From Azospirillum rugosum (GTDB lineage: Bacteria > Pseudomonadota > Alphaproteobacteria > Azospirillales > Azospirillaceae): a stretch of DNA of 64,000 bases. The translations under genes and the position numbers were made by a program. The notes beneath the pieces are model-generated. The model had not been told where the DNA came from, ran no database searches, and saw only the letters and a list, made by a program, of their open reading frames with translations. The stretch covers positions 1-64,000 of the forward strand of contig NZ_JAGINP010000022.1 of assembly GCF_017876155.1 (NCBI RefSeq), read 5' to 3'. This document shows, in pieces, positions 9,574-18,206 of this stretch (within the stretch, counting starts at the first letter, position 1; the number at the start of each line of letters is the position of its first letter).

Positions 9574-10599
9574 TCAGCGGCCCTTCTGGTAGATCTGGTC
9601 GAAGACGCCGCCATCCGCGAAATGGGTCTCCTGGGCCTTGCGCCAGCCGCCGAAGGTCTGGTCGATGGTCACCAGATTAACATTGGCGAAGCGGTCCGCA
9701 TACCGGGTTGCCAGTTCCTTCAGGCGCGGGCGGTAGAAGTTCTTCGCGGCGATCTCCTGCCCTTCCGGGCTGTAGAGGAACTGGAGATAGGCCTCGGCGA
9801 GCTTGCGGGTGCCCTTGCGATCCACGACGGAGTCCACCACGGCGACCGACGGTTCGGCCAGGATCGACAGGGACGGCACGACGATCTCGAGCTTGTCGGC
9901 GCCGAACTCCTGGAGCGACAGGTAGGCCTCGTTCTCCCAGGCGAGCAGGACGTCGCCGATGGCGCGCTGGGTGAAGGTCACCGTGGCGCCGCGGGCGCCG
10001 CTGTCCAGCACCGGCACGTTCTTGAACAGGTCGGCGACGAAGGCCTTGGCCTTGCCCTCGTCGTTGTTGTTCTGCGCCAGCGCGTAGGCCCAGGCGCCCA
10101 GGTAGTTCCAGCGGGCGCCGCCGGACGTCTTCGGGTTGGGCGTGACGACCGCCACGCCCGGCTTCACAAGGTCGTTCCAGTCCTTGATCTGCTTCGGATT
10201 GCCCTTGCGCACCAGGAACACGATGGTGGAGGTGTAGGGGGCGCTGTTGTCCGGCAGGCGCTTCATCCAGTCCTTCGGCAGCAGCCCGGCGTCGGCGATG
10301 GCGTCGATGTCGTAGGCGAGCGCCAGCGTGACCACGTCGGCGTCCAGCCCGTCGATGACCGAGCGCGCCTGCTTGCCCGAGCCGCCGTGCGACTGCTTGA
10401 TGGCGACCTTGCCGCCGCCGTCCTTCTGCCACTTCTGGGCAAAGGCCTTGTTGATCTCGACGTAGAACTCGCGCGTCGGGTCGTAGGAGACGTTCAGCAG
10501 CGTGTTCTGCGCCTTGGCGGCGGTCGCCCCCAGGGTCGTGCCCAGGACAGCGAAGAGAACGCCCGCGGCCAGGACGGACAGGCGGTGACGGAACGGCAT
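9574..10599 (-). CDS. sbp: Periplasmic sulfate-binding protein
   Basis: 341 residues. A signal peptide (hydrophobic residues 10-28, probable cleavage after AKA at about 30) is followed by the mature start [13 protein letters not shown], which is diagnostic of the Sbp/CysP family. It also has the family blocks [34 protein letters not shown] and [21 protein letters not shown]. It delivers sulfate or thiosulfate to CysTWA. It is the first gene of the operon, and the regulatory region is upstream (10600-10760). Sequence alone does not separate Sbp from CysP. Confidence 0.95.
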   Translation of the reverse strand: MPFRHRLSVLAAGVLFAVLGTTLGATAAKAQNTLLNVSYDPTREFYVEINKAFAQKWQKDGGGKVAIKQSHGGSGKQARSVIDGLDADVVTLALAYDIDAIADAGLLPKDWMKRLPDNSAPYTSTIVFLVRKGNPKQIKDWNDLVKPGVAVVTPNPKTSGGARWNYLGAWAYALAQNNNDEGKAKAFVADLFKNVPVLDSGARGATVTFTQRAIGDVLLAWENEAYLSLQEFGADKLEIVVPSLSILAEPSVAVVDSVVDRKGTRKLAEAYLQFLYSPEGQEIAAKNFYRPRLKELATRYADRFANVNLVTIDQTFGGWRKAQETHFADGGVFDQIYQKGR

Positions 10600-10689
10600 G
10601 ACGCTCTCCCTCTGTTGAACCGCCCCTTTTTTGAAGAGGACTGGCTGTGCGAAACCGGCGGGTGGCGGAGGGCAGCGACGCCCTCATAC

Positions 10690-10715
10690 CACAGTATTTA
10701 CCGGAATGGACTGTG
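10690..10715 (-). promoter_or_regulatory. Inverted repeat in sbp-cysTWA promoter region
   Basis: CACAGT (10690-10695) and ACTGTG (10710-10715) form an inverted repeat with 14-bp spacing inside an AT-rich block (about 10680-10760) that stands out from the GC-rich surroundings. It lies about 90 bp upstream of sbp. It is a candidate operator for sulfur-starvation control. Apart from this block, 10600-10904 holds nothing recognisable. Confidence 0.35.
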
Positions 10716-10904
10716 TTATATTTTCTATATCTCCCGTAGAGTTTGCCAAATCGCACGGGATGGCGCAAAGCCATTTTTTGCCACGCCGCGCGCAAGGCAA
10801 GCCGATTTCACAGATGCCCCCGTTCGCGCAGCCCGACCTTGCCAGACGGATCCCGTTGGTAGCGAAGCCCTGCTTCGGTATCATGAAAGAAGTCCACCCG
10901 CCCT

Positions 10905-12086
10905 TTGCCGATGCCGACCGCCATGACGCCAGCACCCCTTTCCCCCGCTTTCCTGACCGCCCTGCTGGAGGCCGAGCGCGCGCTCGGCCGCTTGGCGGAG
11001 GTGGTGGAGGAGCCGGTGCGCCGACAGCGCCTGTGGGCCGACGCGGCGCGGCGCGAGGCCTGCGCCGCGGCGCGCCTCGACGGCGTCGCGGTGGACGCTA
11101 CCGAGTTCCTGGTGGCGACCGTCAACACCGACCTCGTCCCCACCGCCGGCCGCGGGGCGGCGCAGTCGGTCCGGGCCCTGTGGCAGGGCGCCTTGTTCAC
11201 CCAGGGCGTCATCACGGCGCCCGCCGCCTATGACCAGGATGCGGCGCGGCCCGCTCCCGCCGCGGGTGCGGCGGCCGACGCGTGGCGGGCGGTGGCGGAG
11301 CTGGAGGCCAGCCTGGCCGATCCCGGTCTCCTCGATCGCCTTGGCCTGGACGACGAGGACGGCGACTCGGACGATGGCGAGGCGGCGCCGCGCACCGAGG
11401 CGCCGCAGCCCTGGACGCTGCGCTGGGTGGAGGCGCTGTGGCGCTGCCTTCAGGCGGAGGTGTCGGGGCGCGATCCCGGCCGCCTGGTCCTGTCGCCGGA
11501 GCGCGAGGACGATGCCGCCACGCTCCTCCAGCGGCTCGACACGGCCGGGCAGGATCCGGGGATGCTCGGCGCGGTCGGCACGCTGGCGGACCTGCTCCGC
11601 CCGGCGCCGGACCTGCGCATCCCGACCTGGGCCGTGCCCGCGGCGCGGCTGATGGGCGCGCTGGCGGTGGCGCGGACCTGCCGGGTGCCGCAGGTCTGGC
11701 TGCCGATGTCGGTCGCCTTGCAGACCGAGCGGACCGCCGCCGGCATCGCCGCGCGCGGGCGCGACGAGGCTTGGCGGCTGTGGCTGACCGACGCGGTGGC
11801 GGAAACGGCACGGCGTGAGCGGCGGCGCGCCCTGGCGCTGGACCAGACGGCGGAGGGCTGGCGGCGGCGGGTCGGGTCGAAGCGCCGCAACTCCCGCCTG
11901 CCGGACGTGCTGGATTTCCTGTTCGAGGAGCCCGCCTTCACCGTCCGCCGCGTGCAGAAGCGCCTGGGCAGCACCTTCCGCGGCGCGCAGTTGCTGGTGG
12001 ACGAGCTGCTGGAGGCCGGCATCGTCCGCGAAGCCACGAACCGCGCGCTCGACCGCGTCTTCGTGGCGACGGACCTGATGCCGTAA
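10905..12086 (+). CDS. DUF1612/HTH-domain protein, Fic-related but lacking a FIC motif
   Basis: 393 residues. The N-terminal third has the AAR-(L)DGVAVDATEFL region seen in DUF1612 proteins of rhizobia and relatives. The C-terminal ~70 residues form a winged helix (LPDVLDFLFEEPAFTVRRVQKR, then LLVDELLEAGIVREATNRALDRVFVA), matching the C-terminal winged helix of Fic proteins. No HPFxxGNGR AMP-transferase motif is visible, so AMPylation is unlikely. A DNA-binding or regulatory role is inferred. The start could also be the Met at residue 3 or 7. The gene is monocistronic, divergent from sbp. Confidence 0.65.
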   Translation: MPMPTAMTPAPLSPAFLTALLEAERALGRLAEVVEEPVRRQRLWADAARREACAAARLDGVAVDATEFLVATVNTDLVPTAGRGAAQSVRALWQGALFTQGVITAPAAYDQDAARPAPAAGAAADAWRAVAELEASLADPGLLDRLGLDDEDGDSDDGEAAPRTEAPQPWTLRWVEALWRCLQAEVSGRDPGRLVLSPEREDDAATLLQRLDTAGQDPGMLGAVGTLADLLRPAPDLRIPTWAVPAARLMGALAVARTCRVPQVWLPMSVALQTERTAAGIAARGRDEAWRLWLTDAVAETARRERRRALALDQTAEGWRRRVGSKRRNSRLPDVLDFLFEEPAFTVRRVQKRLGSTFRGAQLLVDELLEAGIVREATNRALDRVFVATDLMP

Positions 12087-12094
12087 GAGGGCTA

Positions 12095-12172
12095 TGTCGG
12101 GTTGCGCTTCGCTCCACCCGACCTACGAGGGTCGAACCGTAGGTTGGGTGCAGCCGCAGGCGGAACCCAACA
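12095..12172. repeat. Dispersed GTAGGTTGGGTG repeat, two inverted copies
   Basis: Two copies (12095-12127 and 12138-12172) of a ~33-bp unit, CGTAGGTTGGGTG(c/g)AG...AACCCAACA, face each other, so the pair can form a long stem. Related copies lie at 16937-16969, 16988-17020 and 20695-20729. The pair sits between the convergent DUF1612 and Rrf2 genes and could act as a transcript end. Confidence 0.75.
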
Positions 12173-12181
12173 CCGCGCCCG

Positions 12182-12634
12182 TCAAATGTCGAAATTGACC
12201 GGCAACCCGCCGGTGGCCTGCCGGTGGCGCAGCGCGTCGGCGAGCGACTGGTTGTCCAGCACGTTCGCGGTGGCGTCGCGGACCTGCACCATCAGCCAGC
12301 GCACCGAGCAGGTGGCGGGGTCGATGCAGTCGTCGCAGGGACGGAAGGAGTTCTTGCTGGCGCAGGGGATCGGCGCCAGATGCCCGTCGATCAGGCGGAT
12401 CACCTCGCCGAAGGAGATCTCCGCGGCCGGGCGCGCCAGGCGGTAGCCGCCGCTCTTGCCCCGCTTGGCGAACAGCAGGCCGTGCTTGCGAAGCTCGACC
12501 AGGATGGCTTCCAGGAACTTGCGCGGGATGTTCTCCCGCTCCGCGATCTCCGCGATCAGGACCAGCTCGTCGTCGGTCCGTTCGGCGAGCATGATCAGCG
12601 CGCGCAGGGCGTATTTGGCTTTTTGCGACAGCAT
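12182..12634 (-). CDS. Rrf2-family transcriptional regulator
   Basis: 150 residues. The N-terminus MLSQKAKYALRALIMLAE and the winged helix (IPRKFLEAILVELRKHGLLFAKRGKSGGYRLAR) are classic Rrf2. Four cysteines lie in a CASKNSFRPCDDCIDPATC segment (about 92-110) in the position where IscR/NsrR-type members bind an Fe-S cluster. Rrf2 proteins control cysteine, Fe-S or NO-stress genes. ATG 12634 is preceded by AGGAG at 10 nt. The frame is open further upstream, but that extension is not Rrf2-like. The nearby sulfate operon makes sulfur control plausible but unproven. Confidence 0.88.
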   Translation of the reverse strand: MLSQKAKYALRALIMLAERTDDELVLIAEIAERENIPRKFLEAILVELRKHGLLFAKRGKSGGYRLARPAAEISFGEVIRLIDGHLAPIPCASKNSFRPCDDCIDPATCSVRWLMVQVRDATANVLDNQSLADALRHRQATGGLPVNFDI

Positions 12635-12792
12635 TCGGTCCGGATCCGCTCCTGGCGGCGGCTTGGAAAGGAAAATGGAGAAGCCTACCCCATATAGCCG
12701 CGCCGTTCGGGAAATGGTACCGGATCTTGCCCCGCCCAACGCCGGCGCGTAAGGTCCAGGCCGATTTATCACCGATTCGCGAAGGACGCGGC

Positions 12793-13425
12793 ATGCAGAC
12801 CATCATTGTCCCGGTCACTCCGTTCCAGCAGAACTGCACGGTGCTCTGGTGCCCCGAAACGATGAAGGGTGCGGCCGTCGATCCGGGCGGGGAGATCGAC
12901 CGCGTCCTGCGCGCCGCCGAATCGAAGGGCGTGACGCTGGAGAAGATCCTGGTCACGCACGGCCACATCGATCACGCCGGCGGCGTCGCCGACCTCGCCG
13001 ACCAGTTGAAGCTGCCCATCGAGGGGCCGCATCCGGAGGACAAGTTCTGGATCGACGGCATGCCGATGCAGAGCCAGATGTTCGGCTTCCCGCCGGTGCG
13101 CGCCTTCACCCCCGACCGCTGGCTGGACGAGGGCGACACGGTGACCGTCGGCAACCTGACGCTGGACGTGCACCACTGTCCGGGCCACACGCCGGGCCAC
13201 GTCGTCTTCGTGCACAAGCCGAGCAAGCTGGCCATCGTCGGCGACGTGCTGTTCCAGGGCTCCATCGGCCGCACCGACTTCCCCAAGGGCAACCACGGCG
13301 ACCTGATCGAGTCGATCCGGACCAAGCTGTTCCCGCTGGGCGACGACGTCGCCTTCATCCCCGGCCACGGCCCGATGTCCACCATCGGGGAGGAGCGGCT
13401 CTACAACCCCTTCCTCAACGACTGA
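12793..13425 (+). CDS. MBL-fold metallo-hydrolase (glyoxalase II-like)
   Basis: 210 residues. The zinc-binding motif THGHIDHAGG (about 57-66), CPGHTPGH, the GDVLFQGSIGRTD aspartate block and a C-terminal PGHGP histidine together give a full dinuclear metal site. This is the short YcbL/GloB-like branch, which hydrolyses thioesters such as hydroxyacylglutathione. ATG 12793 follows GAAGGA at about 8 nt, and the N-terminus MQTIIVPVTPFQQNC is the usual one. The gene is divergent from the Rrf2 regulator. Confidence 0.88.
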   Translation: MQTIIVPVTPFQQNCTVLWCPETMKGAAVDPGGEIDRVLRAAESKGVTLEKILVTHGHIDHAGGVADLADQLKLPIEGPHPEDKFWIDGMPMQSQMFGFPPVRAFTPDRWLDEGDTVTVGNLTLDVHHCPGHTPGHVVFVHKPSKLAIVGDVLFQGSIGRTDFPKGNHGDLIESIRTKLFPLGDDVAFIPGHGPMSTIGEERLYNPFLND

Positions 13426-13446
13426 TACGGACGGCGCGGCGGTGTC

Positions 13447-14940
13447 TCACGCCGTCACCCCGTGCTTGAACAGGGGCAGGTCCATCAAGCTGTTGACATA
13501 GGCGCCGCCGGTGAGCGCCTTGGCGTCGACCTTGTCCTTCTGGGCGTCCATCGCCCCCTTCAGCATGCGCGCCAGGGGTGAGACGCTGTCGACGCGTTCG
13601 GGCGTCGCCCCTTTCCGGCTCATGCTGCTCTCATAGCCGAACTGGGCCGCCGCCCGCTTGACCGACCAGTTGACCGAGGCCTTTTCCTCGCCGCTCGCCG
13701 TGTCGAGGAAGGCGACCGCGGCGCGGTAGGCCGCGGCCGGGTCGGTGCCGGTGGGGTCGGCGGCGGTCATCGCCTCCTTCTGCTGGCGGGCCATGACGGA
13801 CTGGGCGGCCGCCTGCTCGTTCTTGGAGAAGCCGCCGCCGCTGTTGCTGGCGATGGCGAAGAGGGAGCGCCGGTCGAATCCGCCGAACAGGGCGTTGACG
13901 TCCGCCTCGTTGTTGAGGTTCACCCCCTTGCCGGCCTTGGCCATGGCGGCGTAGCCGGCGTCCAGCACCGACCGGGCCTCCGCGGTCACCGCGGTGAAGC
14001 TGGCGAGGCCGGGCGCCTCCTCCTGCGTCACCTTGACAATGGTGCGCAGCGCAGCCTTGCCGGTGGCCGCCTCCTCCTCCGCGGCGGAGGGTTCGGACTC
14101 GGGCAACCGGTCCTTGACCGTCCCGCGCCCGACGCCGGGAATGTCCACGTCCGCGGCGTAATCGGCCAAACCGTTGCGGTACAGCTTCGGGATGAAGCCC
14201 AAATCCATCATCTTGTCGGCCGCCGCCTTGCCCTTCACGTCATTCTTCGGCAGCAGGCCGAAATCCTCGTCGCCTTCCTCCAGGCCGGTGAAGTCGAGCG
14301 CCTGGAACTGCTCCGTCCCCTTCTTCAGGAAGTGGCTCATCACCGTGCCGAGCACCTCCAGCGGATTGCCGCCGGCCGTTTCCTCCTCTTCCCGATTGAT
14401 GTCCGCCGTTTCCTTGCTGAACTGCTCGTAGGGACCGACCATGCGCGCCTGGAAGGCCTCCTGGTCCTTGTCCTGTTCGAAGGCGGCGTGGGCGGCGTCC
14501 CGTTCCGCTCCGAGGGCCTGCATGGCCTTTTCCATGCGCTCCATCTTGTGGTGGAGCGCCTTGTCGGCGGCCGCCCCCTTGGCCGCCCAGGCCTTGTCCT
14601 CCTCGTCCTGGGGTCGTTCCCGCATGAAGCGGCTCTTGACCGCGTCGGTGGCGAGGGAGCGCAGGCCGAGCGACACCTCCTTCTCAGTCATCTGGCCGGA
14701 TTTGACGAAGCCATCCAGCATCGCGCGGGCCTTGGAGCCCAGGGAGGCGAAGACCTTGCCCGCCACCCCGGTCAGGGACTTGGCGAGCCCGCTGACCTCG
14801 ACGCTGTCGTCAAGAACGGTCTGCGTCTTCGTCGCCGTCACCGCCTTCCAGGTGCCGGTGGCCACGTCGTTGGCCGAGATCGGCTTCCACTTGGCGGTGG
14901 CGGCGCTGGCGGTTCCGAACAGCCCGTCGATGGCAGACAT
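13447..14940 (-). CDS. Hypothetical protein, 497 residues, no recognised domain
   Basis: A soluble, acidic protein rich in Ala, Lys and Glu. It has no signal peptide or membrane segment. A charged, probably coiled-coil stretch lies around residues 105-190 (HHKMERMEKAMQALGAERDAA). The start at 14940 is set by a GGGGGAG ribosome site just upstream. An AT-rich block at 15003-15075 precedes it and contains an imperfect inverted repeat CCTGGTAA...TTATCAGG (15020-15052). I do not recognise the family. Its context (convergent with the MBL gene, OsmC gene upstream in the same direction) suggests no function. Confidence 0.75.
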   Translation of the reverse strand: MSAIDGLFGTASAATAKWKPISANDVATGTWKAVTATKTQTVLDDSVEVSGLAKSLTGVAGKVFASLGSKARAMLDGFVKSGQMTEKEVSLGLRSLATDAVKSRFMRERPQDEEDKAWAAKGAAADKALHHKMERMEKAMQALGAERDAAHAAFEQDKDQEAFQARMVGPYEQFSKETADINREEEETAGGNPLEVLGTVMSHFLKKGTEQFQALDFTGLEEGDEDFGLLPKNDVKGKAAADKMMDLGFIPKLYRNGLADYAADVDIPGVGRGTVKDRLPESEPSAAEEEAATGKAALRTIVKVTQEEAPGLASFTAVTAEARSVLDAGYAAMAKAGKGVNLNNEADVNALFGGFDRRSLFAIASNSGGGFSKNEQAAAQSVMARQQKEAMTAADPTGTDPAAAYRAAVAFLDTASGEEKASVNWSVKRAAAQFGYESSMSRKGATPERVDSVSPLARMLKGAMDAQKDKVDAKALTGGAYVNSLMDLPLFKHGVTA

Positions 14941-15112
14941 GAGCTCCCCCCTTCGGTGTTGCGCTTCCACCGCCCAGCGCCGCAGCCGGCCGCCGCAGGA
15001 TGAAAGATTAATAGCGTGTCCTGGTAATTTTTCTCCCGATACCGTTATCAGGTCGTTAATGATTCTACCGTGGATTACACTTTCCCGGAGAAAGTTCACC
15101 CTTCCCGCGCCA

Positions 15113-15625
15113 TCACGCCCCGGCGTTGATGCTCAGCGCGAGCGGCGGCGGGCTGGCGAGCGTCTGGTAGACGACGCAGTAGCGCTCCGTCAGCTTGGTC
15201 AGCGTGGCGATGCGTTCCGGCGGTTCGTCGGTGTCCAGGTCGAAGCGCAGGCGGATGGACCGGAAGCCGACCGGCGCGTCCTTCGCCACGCCCAGCGTGC
15301 CGCGGAAGTCCAGGTCGCCTTCCGCCGAGACGGTGCCGCCGCGCAATTTGAACTCCAGAGCGGTGGCGACGGCCTTCAGCGTCACGCCGGCGCAGGCGAC
15401 CAGCGCCTCCAGCAGCATGTCGCCGGAACAGGCCTGGGTGCCCGGCCCGCCGGTCGCCGGGTGCAGCCCGGCCTCCACCAGCGCGCGGCCGGTGTCCACC
15501 TTGCAGGCGATGCCGGTGTCGTCCAGCGCCCCCTTGGCCTTCAGCGTGACGACCGCCGATTCCGGCGCGTCCTTGTACTTGTCCTTCAGCGGCGCCTGAA
15601 GCGCCCGCAGATCCTGCGCGTCCAT
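15113..15625 (-). CDS. OsmC-family protein
   Basis: 170 residues with the OsmC/Ohr fold pattern: a GTQACSGDMLLEALVACAGVTL helix carrying the conserved cysteine, then a beta-rich C-terminal half ending with a second cysteine in YCVVYQTL. Family members reduce organic hydroperoxides with a reactive cysteine pair, though many OsmC subfamilies have unknown substrates. The ATG at 15625 is chosen because family similarity begins shortly after it. In-frame ATGs at 15643 and 15649 are possible; a GAGGGAA site lies about 10 nt upstream of 15625. Confidence 0.85.
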   Translation of the reverse strand: MDAQDLRALQAPLKDKYKDAPESAVVTLKAKGALDDTGIACKVDTGRALVEAGLHPATGGPGTQACSGDMLLEALVACAGVTLKAVATALEFKLRGGTVSAEGDLDFRGTLGVAKDAPVGFRSIRLRFDLDTDEPPERIATLTKLTERYCVVYQTLASPPPLALSINAGA

Positions 15626-15813
15626 GCCCGTGCGTTCCCTCATTGCCATTCTGATTGTGGGCGGAACGGATGATGGCCCGCGCGCAAGATCAAGACAATG
15701 ATGCTTTTGACGGCGCACGGCGGCCCTGCGTCCTCGCGGGTGGCGGCCGGCGACATTTTCGGCTAAACCCCGCGCCATAAACAGAATGAAAAGGGACGGG
15801 AGTCACCCCTGCC

Positions 15814-16905
15814 ATGAAACGTCGTGCCTTTCTGACCAGCGCTGGCGTCGGCCTCGCCGCCACCTCCGTCGCCGCACCGGCCATCGCGCAGAGCCAGCCG
15901 GAGATCAAGTGGCGCCTGGCGTCGAGTTACCCGAAGAGCCTGGACACCATCTACGGTGCGGTGGATCTGATCGCGCGGCGCGTCGCCGCGGCGACCGACA
16001 ACAAGTTCCAGATCCGCACCTTCGCCGCCGGCGAGATCGTCCCGGCGCTCCAGGTCCTGGACGCCGTGCAGAACGGCACCGTCGAGTGCGGCCAGTCCGC
16101 CGCCTATTTCTACATCGGCAAGGACCCGACCTTCTGCTTCGACACGGCCATGCCCTTCGGCCTGAACACGCGCCAGCACATCGCCTGGATGATGCACGGC
16201 GGCGGGCTGGAGCTGATGCGGGAGCTGTTCCGGGAACACAACATCTACAACATCCCCGCCGGCAACACGTCCGCCCAGATGGGCGGCTGGTTCCGCAAGG
16301 AGATCAAGACCACCGAGGACCTGAGCGGCCTGAAGATGCGCGTCGGCGGCTTGGCCGGCACGATCATGGGCAAGCTGGGCCTCGTGCCGCAGCAGTTGGG
16401 CGGCGGCGACATCTACCCGGCGCTGGAGCGCGGCACCATCGACGCGGCGGAGTTCGTCGGCCCCTACGACGACGAGAAGCTGGGCTTCCACAAGGTCGCC
16501 AAATACTACTACGCGCCGGGCTGGTGGGAGGGCTCCGCCCAGATCCCGCTGATGATCAACATCACGGCGTGGGAGCAGCTGCCGGCCTCCTACAAGGTCA
16601 TCCTGGAGCAGGCCTGCTGGGAGGCCAACGCCTGGATGATCGCCAAGTACGACACCGTCAACGCGGCGGCCCTGAAGCGGCTGGTCGCCAGCGGCGTGCA
16701 GCTGCGCGCCTTCCCGCGCGAGGTCATGCAGGCCTGCGAGAAGATCGCCTACGAGCTGTACGACGAGCTGTCGGCCAAGAACCCGCGCTTCAAGAAGGTC
16801 TACGACGCCTGGAAGCCCTTCTGCGAGGAAGAGCGCCTGTGGTTCCGCGTCGCCGAGAACTCCTTCGACGCTTACATCTACGCCCAGTCGGCGCAGCGGA
16901 AGTAA
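15814..16905 (+). CDS. TRAP-type (DctP/TakP-like) periplasmic solute-binding protein
   Basis: 363 residues. A twin-arginine-type leader MKRRAFLTSAGVGLAATSVA with cleavage after about AIAQ is followed by a DctP fold: WRLASSYPKSLDTIYGA, the carboxylate-binding LKMRVGGLAGTIM with its Arg, then EFVGPYDDEKLGFHKVAKYYYAPGWW. The last block is typical of the TakP branch that binds alpha-keto acids. The protein would capture an organic acid for a TRAP importer, but no DctQ or DctM membrane gene is adjacent, so it is an orphan here. Export folded through Tat is inferred from the RR motif. Confidence 0.85.
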   Translation: MKRRAFLTSAGVGLAATSVAAPAIAQSQPEIKWRLASSYPKSLDTIYGAVDLIARRVAAATDNKFQIRTFAAGEIVPALQVLDAVQNGTVECGQSAAYFYIGKDPTFCFDTAMPFGLNTRQHIAWMMHGGGLELMRELFREHNIYNIPAGNTSAQMGGWFRKEIKTTEDLSGLKMRVGGLAGTIMGKLGLVPQQLGGGDIYPALERGTIDAAEFVGPYDDEKLGFHKVAKYYYAPGWWEGSAQIPLMINITAWEQLPASYKVILEQACWEANAWMIAKYDTVNAAALKRLVASGVQLRAFPREVMQACEKIAYELYDELSAKNPRFKKVYDAWKPFCEEERLWFRVAENSFDAYIYAQSAQRK

Positions 16906-16906
16906 A

Positions 16907-17054
16907 ACCACAGAGGCACGGAGACACAGAGAAGGCCGTAGGTTGGGTGGAGCACAGCGTAACCCAACAGGGTCTTCCATGCGGAAATGTTGGGTTGCGC
17001 TGCGCTCCACCCAACCTACGGAACCCTTTCTCCGTGCCTCTGTGTCTCTGTGGT
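16907..17054. repeat. Nested inverted-repeat element (~148 bp)
   Basis: Outer arms (16907-16933, accacagaggcacggagaca..., and its near-complement ending at 17054) enclose two inverted copies of the GTAGGTTGGGTG repeat (16937-16969 and 16988-17020). The whole can fold into a long hairpin with a ~20-nt loop. It has no coding capacity and no clear target-site duplication. It begins 2 bp after the TRAP-protein stop codon. Confidence 0.8.
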
Positions 17055-17116
17055 GAAACCGGCTGCGAAAAAGGCGCCTCCCGCCCCGGGTGGCGCCTCT
17101 CATTTTCCCCCTTGAT

Positions 17117-17133
17117 ATGCTCAGTTCGAGCAT
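17117..17133 (+). promoter_or_regulatory. Operator-like palindrome 1 upstream of nadA
   Basis: ATGCTC-AGTTC-GAGCAT: perfect 6-bp arms with a 5-bp spacer. It is repeated 25 bp further on (17142-17158). Tandem GCTC/GAGC palindromes before nadABC match the kind of site expected for a NAD-biosynthesis repressor such as the alphaproteobacterial NadQ; the regulator assignment is inferred. Confidence 0.55.
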
Positions 17134-17141
17134 TTATGGTT

Positions 17142-17158
17142 TTGCTCATACAGAGCAT
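17142..17158 (+). promoter_or_regulatory. Operator-like palindrome 2 upstream of nadA
   Basis: TTGCTC-ATACA-GAGCAT: arms TGCTC/GAGCA with the same 5-bp spacer as the first site, centre-to-centre 25 bp (about 2.4 turns). It ends 14 bp before the nadA ATG and would overlap the start of the transcript, which suits repression. Confidence 0.55.
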
Positions 17159-17172
17159 TAAGGGGATGCGTC

Positions 17173-18183
17173 ATGCCCGCCACCAGCGCTCTCGCCTACA
17201 CCGCTGACATCGCCGAGGCCACGCGGCCGATCTATGAGCGCGTGAAGCGCGTGATCCCCGCCGTCGAATGGCCGTTCCACGCCCCGCTGGTCCACGAGAT
17301 CAACCGGCTGAAGCGCGAGCGGAACGCCGTCATCCTGGCCCACAACTACCAGACGCCGGAGATCTTCCACGGCGTGGCCGACATCGTCGGCGACAGCCTG
17401 GCGCTGGCCGCCAAGGCCACGCAGACCGACGCTGATGTCATCGTGCTGGCCGGCGTGCATTTCATGGCGGAGACGGCGAAGCTGCTGAACCCGGCCAAGA
17501 CCGTGCTGATCCCCGACACCGGCGCCGGCTGCTCGCTCGCCGAATCGATCACCGCCGCCGACGTCCGACTGCTGCGGGAGCGGTATCCGGGCGTGCCGGT
17601 GGTCGCCTACGTCAACACCTCGGCCGAGGTGAAGGCGGAGGTGGACATCTGCTGCACCTCCGGCAACGCGGTGGAGGTGGTGGAGTCGCTGGGCACGCCG
17701 CGCGTCATCATGCTGCCCGACGAGTATCTGGCGAAATACGTCGCCACCCAGACCAGCGTCGAGATCATCGCCTGGAAGGGCCATTGCGAGGTGCATGAGC
17801 GCTTCACCGGCGACGAGATCCGGGAGTTCCGCGGCCGCTTCGACGAGTTGGTCGTCATCGCCCACCCGGAATGCCCGCCGGACGTGCTGGAGGCCGCCGA
17901 CTTCGTGGGTTCGACCGCCCGCATGGTCGATTTCGTCGCCGACCGCCGGCCGCCCCGCGTGCTGATGGTCACGGAATGCTCGATGAGCGACAACGTCGCC
18001 GCGGCCTCGCCGGAGACGGAGTTCGTGCGGCCCTGCAACCTGTGCCCGCACATGAAGAAGATCACGCTGGCGAACATCCTGGAGTCCTTGCGCACGCTGG
18101 AGCCGCAAGTGTCCATCGCGCCGGAAGTCGCCGAACGGGCGCGCCGCTCCGTCGAGCGGATGCTCGCCGTCAAGCCACGCTGA
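17173..18183 (+). CDS. nadA: Quinolinate synthase A
   Basis: 336 residues. NadA condenses iminoaspartate with dihydroxyacetone phosphate to quinolinate, using a [4Fe-4S] cluster. The ligand cysteines are visible: C120 (GAGCSLAE), C205 (GHCEVHE) and C291 in CNLCPHMKK. Substrate motifs [11 protein letters not shown] and GDSLALAA are also intact. AAGGGG lies 8 nt upstream of the ATG. It is the first gene of nadABC, 23 bp before nadB, and is preceded by two operator-like palindromes. Confidence 0.97.
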   Translation: MPATSALAYTADIAEATRPIYERVKRVIPAVEWPFHAPLVHEINRLKRERNAVILAHNYQTPEIFHGVADIVGDSLALAAKATQTDADVIVLAGVHFMAETAKLLNPAKTVLIPDTGAGCSLAESITAADVRLLRERYPGVPVVAYVNTSAEVKAEVDICCTSGNAVEVVESLGTPRVIMLPDEYLAKYVATQTSVEIIAWKGHCEVHERFTGDEIREFRGRFDELVVIAHPECPPDVLEAADFVGSTARMVDFVADRRPPRVLMVTECSMSDNVAAASPETEFVRPCNLCPHMKKITLANILESLRTLEPQVSIAPEVAERARRSVERMLAVKPR

Positions 18184-18206
18184 TCGTCATCAATAGGGAG
18201 GCCGCC

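Noticed and set aside
10905-12086. Active Fic AMP-transferase
   Set aside because: The C-terminal winged helix is Fic-like, but no HPFxxGNGR motif is present anywhere in the protein.
16907-17054. Possible insertion sequence
   Set aside because: It has terminal inverted repeats but no coding capacity and no target-site duplication that I can see; called a repeat element instead.
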